This document shows positions 41,062 to 50,803 of a stretch of DNA of 64,000 nucleotides, piece after piece. Position 1 is the stretch's first letter. Every line of letters begins with the position of its first letter. The notes beneath the pieces were generated by a model. That model was not told the DNA's origin. It searched no databases and worked only from the letters and a program-made list of their open reading frames with translations. Source of the DNA: Nemopilema nomurai (taxonomy: Eukaryota; Cnidaria; Scyphozoa; Rhizostomeae; Rhizostomatidae); contig ML133408.1 in assembly GCA_003864495.1 (NCBI GenBank), positions 1,309,006 through 1,373,005 of the forward strand, given 5' to 3'. The position numbers were made by a program, and so were the translations under genes.

Positions 41062-42539
41062 TCATGGCAGTGCCTTTCCGAATCCTTCTACGTTACATAA
41101 GCTCAAGGAAGGTTCAATATTTGATTCGATGAAAAGAAATCTGCCCGCAACGATATCATCGCATTTGAATTTAGCCTCGTGTAATGTGCTCATGTCAATA
41201 TTTCTTCTGCAAAAGGGGTTTGCTCCGTTTTCAGGCACAAAGCCCACTCTGATGTTAAAATCCCTCAGCCGTTCGGAACAGCAGTCACTTCTATTGACAA
41301 TAGAAACACTTTTCACCAGGCTAGGGGACATGAGCTCCACCATCCACCAATGAGGTGCAGGAGCCGTATCCTTGGTATGGGTGCATGTACAGCCGTAAAA
41401 GTCACCGCATGTGACATTGTCCACTGCATTGTAGCTGTTATGTGGCCAACTCGACTGATTAGTTTTTAGCACGTTTAGTTGTATTTTCAGATCCTCTGCA
41501 AGAAATATACAATGATCACTACTTTTTTCAAGTCAATGCTTTGAAAATAGAAAACCTGATATTTAAATTACATTGGAGGTAGATACAAAATAATACGGAT
41601 GAAAGCTGCGTTCTCATTTGTCAGTTCTAATACTAAGACTGGCGTTGCAGGTTATTCTCGCAACTCCCTTAACAATGCTCATGCGAAAAGCATTAATTTA
41701 TCCTGTAAACATTATTCAACAATGGCTGGAAACAACAGTGGATTACCTGTGCCAAATTCCAACCGTAAGCAAAATATTCTCACGAGCACCAATGGTAGTT
41801 TAAGAATAGACCACAGCGTGCTACGAAAGTCCAAAGTTCGTACCCCAAGTCGTTCAAAAATGCCAATCAATACCAATGCCGCTAATACCCACTTCTGCTC
41901 CTTCTTCAGCGTTTTTGGGAGCTACACACCTAACCCGTTTACTCATTTCTTTTGGACATGCTTTGATGCAAAATCAAATCAGTTAAAAAAACAAAAACCA
42001 AAAAAGCAGGTTCAATTCCTTTAGATTAGCTAAGAAAATGCAGTTGCAAATTTCAGCTAGAGAGGCGCTTTAAAGAGAAAGAAAGTGGACGGGGAAATTG
42101 CACCACAGTTGCAATTGAACAAAACAAAACTTTGCATACACATGTTGAAGGCTATTTATATTTAATTAATCATGATTATAGACGGCAATCAAGTCAATAA
42201 TCACTTTCAGTCTACGTCTGCTGCATCCTACGAAAAGGTTGAAAAAGTGCTGTTACCTATTTCTTGTCTCTTCAAAACAAACTGTGCCTTTGTGATGTCA
42301 TCCTCTGTCCCTTCAAGCATCTGGACGTCATTCTCATCTCTGCGTTTGACAACATACTGGCAATTTGCGGTGCGTCGCTTTGCACAAGCCCCGAACGATG
42401 GCGATTCAATCAGGTCTTTGAGCCCCAGGCTTCCCTTCATTATTTTGAAGCTTACCCCCTCTGTCCATGTCATGTCTGCCTGCCATGCAACTTCACAGAA
42501 ACCTGGGGAGCACAGAAGTAGGCAAAGAAACCGGAGCAT
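41062..42539 (-). CDS. Secreted protein with fucolectin-type (F5/8C-like) domain, copy 1
   Basis: Two exons, 42257-42539 and 41062-41495, joined by a phase-1 intron, give 238 aa. Exon 1 starts with a signal peptide (MLRFLCLLLC). It continues with an unrecognised domain with a C-x7-C pair (ACAKRRTANC) and a VVKRRDE stretch. Exon 2 encodes a domain resembling the eel-fucolectin/F5/8C fold: LKTNQSSW, YNAVDN, PHWWMVEL, VKSVSIVNR, FNIRVG, NPFCRRNI, and a closing FLFIESN...LSLCNVEGFG. This fold binds fucosylated glycans in fucolectins and tachylectin-4; sugar binding here is inferred, as the exact ligand residues were not established. It is probably an extracellular or innate-immune lectin. The gene at 50804-53674 has the same length, exon layout and intron phase. 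Confidence 0.85.
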
Positions 42540-44635
42540 TTTCCCAAAAGGAATGGATAACCGGGCAGCGACGAATTAAATCAGGTGACTGAGATTAACA
42601 AATGCGTTTTCGCATCGACACAAGTTAAAACAATTATTAACTACGTCATTTATAATTAATGCTCAGGTAAATGAGCCCTTGTGGCATGAACAGGTTACGC
42701 AATTTAGTGGCTGTATATCCTTCTAAGGTCATGCGAATGATGCCATTCGGGCCATGCAAAACGTAGTCATCTGTAGCCAAAGTGACGCACTAATTACGCC
42801 GCGCTCCGGGATCATCTAAGGTTCTTAGTTATGGGGGGCCTGAAGCAAAAATGGGGGGCCTGAAGTAAATCTACGGACACAAATCACCCGATTTAAAAAT
42901 AAACTGCAACTCAATTCAGGCTTGCGGATTGATTGTTTAGTCAAAGTGATCACATGGTGCCGCATCGCCGTGTATCACACCACACGCAGCGATATTTGAA
43001 ATGATCACATGAACTCTGCTGTTCTCAACCTTGATTGGATGGGTAAGAGTTTCCATTCTTAGGTGGCCCAGTCCCCTGGGCTAAGCTGCGTTTTAACTCC
43101 GTTGATTTACTTTAAGCCAATTCAATTCAATTCAATTCAGTTGATGAATTGAGTAGCATGACACGAACTACTGTGCCATATTTTAGGGGGTCCCATCAAC
43201 TTTGGACAGATGTAGCTTCACCATTGCTCCTTGTTACCTTCTTTCATAGCAGAAAAACTATCAATGGCAATGTTCCTCTGGCGAGTTAAGGGAGTCTCTT
43301 GCAGCATTGCTCCGTGTTGTTGCTTTTGATGTTCGAAGCTAGCTATATGAGAAGCTCATTCAAAATCTTCAAGCGTCTATTCATAGAGAGCCTGAGAACT
43401 GCTTGTCTCTGTTGTTTATTGTTTAATGGAGAGGCAAGCACGGGAATCAAATCCTTAAAATTATGATGAAGAAAAAAATAACCGTCACGTTATGGGTAGA
43501 AGCGAATCAAGTTTCGTTGTGATAGGTACAATCAGGTTTGCAAGAAACATCCTGCCAGAATTCCAACTAGAACTAATACCAAAGCATTGAAAATTTTAAA
43601 GTATGGATCGAATTTTTGATCTAAATTCACCTACATTGCAGATGCTTTAATCTTGGTTCGTATAAAAGACACAGCACGAATTGCAGATACAGGTGACAAA
43701 CTTTACTGTACTGCTCGCTCAAGTGAAATCACTAGCAGATGGGCTTTCCTAGGAGCATTTCAAGCAAACAAAATTAATCAGATAGTGCTCTGTTAGTAAT
43801 CTGGTTGATCAAAATCTAGCGACATCATTACCTCTCAGTTACAAACTCAGTTTCTATCGATAATTCATCATCAATGAAGCGTAGTAGAGTCATTGCAAAG
43901 GAGAATTGCATGGGCGGCAATGAAAAAGGACACCTGCGCAACTCAAAAAGCAAATCCGCTCAGTGCGATGGGACGCAAAAGTGCTGACTAAAGAACATCA
44001 TTCTAATAACTATACGCTACAATTTTTTGGCTCAAACGAGTGTTGCCAGAGAGTTAGGACTGTAGCCAAAGGATCAAGTAAAAAGTTCCATTGCTTCAAA
44101 GCTATACCTTGCTGGAGCATACGATAGTCTTTTTTATCCTAGCCACAAACAAAGATATATTTTGATATTACGTATATATTTCTAAAGCATCTGCTTTTTT
44201 CGACTGCAGAAGCATCATCGAAGCACGAGTGAACATAATCATTTGCAGGTTTTTGTTTGGAATGATGACTTTTTCACAAACTGTTCGCCATACATGGGAC
44301 TCCTTGCTTTGGCAAATGTATCCATCTTGTCCTCTTGCCTGACTAAAGGCCCGTGTATGTAAGCTGAGATGCAACAGTTTATCAGATAATCCCTCTCTTT
44401 TGCCTTTCGCCATCTGCTATCGCCCAAAACTGAACGAGAATGTGTTCGCGACATGTTCAAAGTTAAGCTGCAGTGGGTGTTTCCTCGATTCATTTAAATT
44501 TATCGGGGCTCAGTTTGTGACTTCTCTAAAAAAACATGCTTGAACTCCGTCGAGACATGGCTGGCGATCACAGATTATCCCCTTAAATGGACGTAGCGCC
44601 GATCTGTCATCAATTATTCAAAGACCGATGTTTCA
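42540..44635. other. Intergenic region
   Basis: About 2.1 kb with no supported gene. It includes a short doublet of GGGGGGCCTGAAG at 42833-42866 and an AATTC pentamer run at 43121-43140. Confidence 0.5.
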
Positions 44636-44643
44636 TATAAAAA
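44636..44643 (+). promoter_or_regulatory. TATA box of the GPCR gene
   Basis: TATAAAAA lies 116 bp before the start codon of the intronless GPCR on the same strand. This spacing predicts a 5' UTR of about 85-90 nt without introns. Confidence 0.55.
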
Positions 44644-44751
44644 GGCTCACCTTCAGCTCCACTGCACCGTTGACCTAGGAGAGGCAAAGAAGGCTGACTC
44701 AAAACACCATCGAGAGCAAGGAGCCTTGGTCGAAGCCGTGAAGTAGATGCC

Positions 44752-45816
44752 ATGGGCAATAACACAGAAAGCAGCGCATTGTGGTGTCACATGTCCCACA
44801 TTCTACTTCAGCAAAAGAGTGGCAAAGTTTTTATATCGTCGATAGGTGAACTTGTTTTCCTCGTTTCAACTTCAGTTTTCAGTACCATTCTCAATGCTGT
44901 TATCATTTTTACGCTGGTCAGAAAACGTCAACAGCGCACTCCAGCAGACATTATACTGATAAGTATGGCAGTGAGCGACTTCCTTGTTGGATTTTTGTCC
45001 GAGCCGATAACTGCCGCCCGTCGCATTTTTGACATCTACGGTCGAAAACCCTGCTTGTTTTTGGAGATAAATACTTTTCTCAGCACAATATGCATTCCAG
45101 CGTCTTTTCTGAACATCACACTCTTTGCCATTGACCGATGTTTAGCAACCAAATTTCCCTACATGTACATTGGGTTCCAAGGTAACGCGAAGTGCTTGAT
45201 TATGGTCGTAGGGATGTGGTTAATTCTGGTACTTCTCTCATTACTTTCGCTCTTCAGAGTTCTCAGCTCATTGCAAAAGATGTATTTCGCAATGTTCATT
45301 GTATGTATCCTTGTCTCCTTTATTTCGTACACTGTAATATTCTGCTCCGTAAGATCGCTGATTAGGAGAACTGCCGTTGTGAACATTGTACCGAGCCCTG
45401 AGCCTTGCGACACCCCTAATGACGGCTCGGGATTTCAGCACCAAAATGGAGGCACTCAAACCACACTGGCTACGGGCAATAGCGATCAAACCGTGAAAAA
45501 AAGCCGAGCTGGCAACAACAGCAGAGCACGTGAAATTAAGAAACAGCAATCCAAATCGTGGACAGCGTTCATTCTGTTCAGCTTTTTCCTCCTGTCGTAC
45601 ATGCCAACGGTCATCTTCAATAGGGCTCTTACGAGTCTACAAATGGATGAATCTTCAAAGTTCATCTTCAGGTATTGGGTCGTAAATATCCTTTTTCTGA
45701 ATAGCTCTCTTAATCCGATCATTTACTGTGTGAGAGTGAAAGAGATTCGGATCAACCTGATGGCAACAATATCCGCTTGCATTTCTCGTGTGCGAGCCCG
45801 TGAAGGCTTCATTTAG
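44752..45816 (+). CDS. Class A (rhodopsin-like) G protein-coupled receptor, orphan, intronless
   Basis: 354-aa seven-helix receptor of the plasma membrane. Membrane segments: TM1 32-56, TM2 66-88, TM3 101-126, TM4 147-169, TM5 178-201, TM6 270-290, TM7 308-328. Family marks: LN in TM1, MAVSD in TM2 (usual LAxxD), Cys101 before TM3, W156 in TM4, SYMP in TM6 (usual CWxP) and NPIIY at 321-325 in TM7. The DRY motif is IDRC (127-130). The loop between TM4 and TM5 is very short and has no cysteine, as in melanocortin- and adenosine-like receptors, so the usual TM3-ECL2 disulphide is absent. The third inner loop (about 203-268) is long, polar and basic at its end. One N-glycosylation sequon (NNT) is near the N-terminus. 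The ligand is unknown. An AATAAA at 46460-46465 is a possible poly(A) signal. Confidence 0.92.
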   Translation: MGNNTESSALWCHMSHILLQQKSGKVFISSIGELVFLVSTSVFSTILNAVIIFTLVRKRQQRTPADIILISMAVSDFLVGFLSEPITAARRIFDIYGRKPCLFLEINTFLSTICIPASFLNITLFAIDRCLATKFPYMYIGFQGNAKCLIMVVGMWLILVLLSLLSLFRVLSSLQKMYFAMFIVCILVSFISYTVIFCSVRSLIRRTAVVNIVPSPEPCDTPNDGSGFQHQNGGTQTTLATGNSDQTVKKSRAGNNSRAREIKKQQSKSWTAFILFSFFLLSYMPTVIFNRALTSLQMDESSKFIFRYWVVNILFLNSSLNPIIYCVRVKEIRINLMATISACISRVRAREGFI

Positions 45817-46658
45817 AGTCAATTGTAGAATGAATCAGCAACGACCAACTGGCAACATCGACCCAACGAAGGCAACATCGACCCCAGTTAAAGCAAGGCG
45901 ACAAGGAACTTGAGTTTAAGAATGCTACCAAATAGCGTTGGCGACTTTAACGTTTAACGTTTGACTTTAACTAGTAACAATTGCGTGTCGGGTATCACCG
46001 TGATATTAATCTAGAAGCTGCTTGATTGCATAAATCTGTTCCACAGGTTCAGAACCAACGAAATAAGATGATACAGAATTAGCAGGATAATCCAAACTAG
46101 ATTTAAACGATGGCTCGCTTGAAGGACCGCGAATGATTCGTAAAACGACCATTGAAATGTCGTGACCATTGAAATGTCGTGGGTTAGATTTTGGGTTGGT
46201 ACGATTGCTGACATTATAAACGTTTTCATTTTATGTTATCCTCGAGTTCGTCATTCAAGCACAGTCTTGCTGAGACGAAGGTCTATATTGTTGCTTTACA
46301 TTGTATATAATTTAAAGAATCTTCATCTAATGGCCTGTGGGTTGTAGAATGCTTGTTTTTTTCATTCGTGAAATAATTCAATTTCCTTTCAAAAGCCCCA
46401 GCAAAAGTCTGTCATCTGTTAGGCCCAGTTTCTTCGTCGTGCCACTGTCATGCCGAGCCAATAAAAACGAATAAAACCCAACACAGGCACAACAGTGATC
46501 GCGCGACGTCGAAATTAAACTTTAATTCTCTGCTGCAGCACAGCCATTGACTCGGCAAAGCCTGCCGGTAGAGTGGGGCTGACACGATCATATTCAGGTC
46601 ACATTTGCATCACCTATTTCATGTGATCATAGGATGTGATCGTGTAAACGGACATCCA

Positions 46659-46780
46659 AGTTGCGTCAAGTTGCATGAAGCAGCCAGAATTAACCTTTTA
46701 CAATTGACTGTTAATTGAACGTCACAGATTTTTCATTTGACCAGCGATAAAACGGAAAAGTTTGTGATGCAATTTCTTCA
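46659..46780. repeat. Dispersed repeat copy 2 (similar to 5613-5735)
   Basis: Shares ordered blocks with 5613-5735, from CCAAGTTGC to ATTTGACCAGC. The minus strand here has an open stretch of ~70 codons, but nothing supports coding. Confidence 0.5.
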
Positions 46781-49700
46781 AAGACGCCGACAAGTCTTTG
46801 CTGTTCTGGGTAGATCGTGTACTGTTTGCCGCGCGTTTTACCAGTGATCTGCCTTCGTTCAATTTTTACGATAAATTGAACGAAGGACAAATAATATAAC
46901 GAAGGATAAATTGGACGAAGGATAAAAGACAAATAGCCAATTTGCACTCTAATGCTAGTTTTTCTTTGTCAGTGACGTTTTTCCAAATCACTCCGTCCAT
47001 GTTCTAGGAGATAAACAAAGGTTGTTTTCGAAACGCGGTACTATGATTGAAGCGCTTATTAATGTATGAAGATCAAACATTCTCCCACCATCAATGATTC
47101 CTTGGCAATCTTCCGCATGATGGAAATCTGTGAACCTTGTTTATTCGTGGCCTGGAAAAAAGAGACAGGTTGACAAATGCCATTAGCTTCAACATTGCTT
47201 CAAAAGCAATTACAGAATTTGATGCTGTTTCTTGAGCCTTTGGTGGCTTGAAACCATAATCTACAGAATTAGTGTATTGCGAACATTCTTTGAGATAAAG
47301 GCGCCATGCCAAATTTTTCGCGCCACCTACACCTCCGCGGAAATACTGCTGGTTGGCATGGCAATGGAGCGGCACGTGCAAATCAAACGCGTGTTTGGCA
47401 AATGAGTCGCCTGTATATAAGGTCAGATCTCGTCCCCTTGGAGAGAACTCAAAGCTGTACAGCTTATTAGACGCTTATAATCTCATTCAACGCGATTTAC
47501 CATCCCATATTCACAAGTTTCAATTTCTTCTGGCTAAATATATTCGCCGTCTTGGAGCTTCGCTTAACGCCAGCTGCTAAACCAGAGCCACTAATCCTTC
47601 CACGGAGGCAAACATTCAACTGAAACAACAAAAAGGACGGCAGGTGTATTTCGGAGACATTCACTGCAACTGTTCTATTAGGTTCTATCTGGCGGACATA
47701 AAAAACATGGTATCGCAACAGTCATTCCAAATTAAAACTGGCGCAATAGGCTCTATCCCATGCGAGTTTCTTCGTGATTAAACTGTGCATCATAACATGT
47801 GTAAATTTATCTTAAAATTCCAGCAGGTAATTTCGTTAAAGCCTGATATAATTCAGATATCCAGACTTTAAAACTAATCTTTTATGTAGTTTAGTCCATC
47901 TACCTGTAATATGTCAACGTTAACAGCAGGCATAACGCCCAAGGTATGAGTAGTTAGTCAGTCTTTGAAGATGGTTCGAGATTAAACTACATCTAGCGAC
48001 TCCATGTCTATTCATCGACTCTTGTTCTGCCTCCGCAACCCTAACAGTTCTGCTTCCGCAACCCTAACATACCGCCAGAAAGATCAAAGAAGCTCTTTAG
48101 CTTGGTTCAGAACAAAAGTTTTTTGTGCACCTGTCTCAGTAACGGATTTAGGATTTGCGAGTTCCTTTTTGCTAAAGGTAAGAAAACTCGTCCGGCTCAA
48201 CCTGCTTTGGGAAACATGTAAACCTGTATAACCTGTTTAATGGCCGAGTGTTCGGCGACTAAACCGGTTCCCTCGGCAAACATCACGCGGTGAAGTGGAG
48301 GCTAGCAATCTGGAAGGAAGACCAAAAAGACTTCCTAACAAAAGTAGAAACGAGGCTTGGCAACTGAAACTCCCGTATTTGTTTCTGAACCACTGCGAGT
48401 GGTGTGGTGAAATGTCAACAAGAGACGACTGGCTTTGCTTGGAGAAACCAAAACTACCAAACAGTCGCATGACGCGTGAGTTGGGGGAATGCTTCTCCTA
48501 CCTGGTGGAAGAATGAGAGCTGCATGAGAGGTGTTGGTTTGTTGTTCGGCCCCTGCGGAGGAAGTTCCTGACTGAGCGGGAGCCATTGAGAAGGAGGTTT
48601 TTTCGGGTACTTCGAAGTGTTTCGTAGGTCAACAATTGTTCAAAACAGCGTAACCTGTTTCTGCAAACTAGAAGTACTTTTTCGTCCAATTCTCCCTAGA
48701 TTCTGCAAACATCGGGAAATGACTTAGATGTGAAATGACGGTGATTGGTCATTTACAGCCAATCGTACGCTCTTGCCACCATCAAGGGGCCTCGATCTAC
48801 AACTGACTATTTTGTCAGCTCCTAGTAATTTTGCAAGGCTTGCAATCTTTGAGGAGTGTCGGACGAAAAAGTACTTTAAAAATGCCAAAACTGTCTCTGA
48901 TTTTTCTACTTCGAATTTTGGAAAGAAAGAAATTAAAAGCGCAAAAAGAAGAGCTGGCTAAGTGATGTAAACTGATTCAAGGAAGAAACTAAAAGTGAAA
49001 TGGTACGAAGAAAGTTAGTTATGTGAAAGCTAGCGCAAAATGCGACAGAAACGTATGGTTTGATAACTTAGATAGAGAGGCATAATAATATGTTTACAAG
49101 GGAAACACCAGTGAAATTTGTTTATTAAGGTGAGAAGATATCGAGTGCAACTCCAAAGAGACCCACCCAACCATGGAAAGACAAATCAGAAGGCCATTTA
49201 TTAATTGATAAAAAAGAAACAAAAAGAAAGATGGAAACAACCCTTTCAAACAATACCTAATAGGTTTCGAACTAACAATAACGGTAGAAATAGAAGTCCA
49301 ATAAATGATCTCACGACATCAATGGAAAATTTCAACATTGCGAAGGTCGAAGGCAAGTGTGAAGAATAAAATTTCTTCCCAACTAACGCCGCTTCTTTCT
49401 ACCTTCAAGCAATTTCCATCAACATTTTGCCAATGTATTTGTGAAAAACTTGCAACATTTCAGATTTTAAAGATTAATGATTAAATCAATTGTCTACACA
49501 ATGCCATCGAAAGTGTTTGCTTATTTTTAAAAATTGAAATAAACTTAACGACTTACTTTAGTTTGCATACGGCATACACAGGGCTGCACACAAACAAGTA
49601 TTGAGATGCGTGGAAATGATTTTGACTTTCTTTCTATGTTTGCAGCCTCGACTTGAAAAGAAGGTTCTAGGGAGTCATGTTCAAATAGTCAGAGGTGCAT

Positions 49701-50690
49701 TCTTGACTAACAATGAGACTGTCTTCATACAATTAATGACAGCAGTCTTAGGAATTTATGGAAAGGAAACGCCCAGCTGAAACTTAAGGGAATTTTGATG
49801 AAAAACCCACTTAACAAACAACTCTGAGAAATAAGGAGCTATTTTGAAAAGCAGACTAAAACAAAAATAATTGTAGCTGGGCAAAAAATCAGCTTCTCAA
49901 AGAAAAGGTCTCCGGGTTGTTGTGCATTTCAATGCTGCGATTTAACTGGGATAAAATGAGAAAGCGATAAACAAACATTGAGTCGGCTTGCAGGTACAGA
50001 AGTAAAGGAGGACTTAATCAGTCTCCTGTTAATGATTACAGTGACAACTGATTAACAATAAAGCAAACAGTTGAAAATCAGAACGACCGAAAAGCAAAAT
50101 TGGAAAGCAATTACAGCTGGTGGCGGTGAGGAAACAGTAAGTGCAATAGATAAACAACCGAGACATCACTAGAACTACTTACAATGAATGGGGTGGAGAA
50201 TTTCCTATCCGCTGGGGGGGGACATGTGGCTTCGTTAGCTCGTGGCCAGAAACAAGCCGAAAGAGACCAACAGTTTACTGGAGACTAAGAATTGTAGTTG
50301 CGAAATGATTGAATACTCTAGCAGCCTTGTGACGCGGTTAAACCCTTTACGGTCAATAACCTTTTAGTTTGACTCTGATTGGTCGATAGGGAGTAACGTC
50401 ATTTAAAGAAAGGATTTCCATAGATTTGCAGGAGGAATATTTGATTGACAAGTTGAAATTATTACTGTACAAGTCAGTGAAAGGGGACTAGAGGCTACGA
50501 ATGTAGAAATATGTGTTTGGCAGAGCAAAATGTCCAGTAGCGTTCCGTTTCCAAAAGGGTAAATGAGTGTTTGTATGATGAGATTTCACATGCATTAAGG
50601 CAACATAAGAGGAAACCCCCGTGAGGATTTTCCTTCAAACCGAGGCGAGCTTGTGATAAAAGCCGGTGGGTTCCAGATCGAGCCTGCTAG
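46781..50690. other. Intergenic region, no gene recognised
   Basis: About 4 kb. Short GAAGGATAAATTG-type repeats lie at 46865-46930. A minus-strand ATG at 48586 followed by 29 codons and a GTAGGA donor at 48500 could be a first exon, but no partner exon was found. The rest shows no supported gene. Confidence 0.45.
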
Positions 50691-50696
50691 TTGCAA

Positions 50697-50720
50697 GAAG
50701 AAGAAGAAGAAGAAGAAGCA
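50697..50720. repeat. (AGA)n microsatellite
   Basis: Perfect GAA/AGA run just upstream of the second lectin gene. In the lectin reading frame it would encode a run of arginines, probably untranslated. Confidence 0.9.
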
Positions 50721-50803
50721 AGGCCGTTGACGTCAGATTGAAGCGATTGAGTATCTCGATAGAGCAAGGGAACCTATTCAGCTTACGTGATGTGGTAGCA
50801 CGG

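Noticed and set aside
48501..48586. Minus-strand ATG with 29 codons and a GTAGGA donor, possible first exon
   Set aside because: No downstream exon in phase gives a believable product; the codons are low-complexity (A, S, Q, T).
50666..50803. N-terminal extension of lectin copy 2 with a run of arginines from a GTG codon
   Set aside because: It begins with GTG rather than ATG, is encoded by a microsatellite, and has no counterpart in copy 1.
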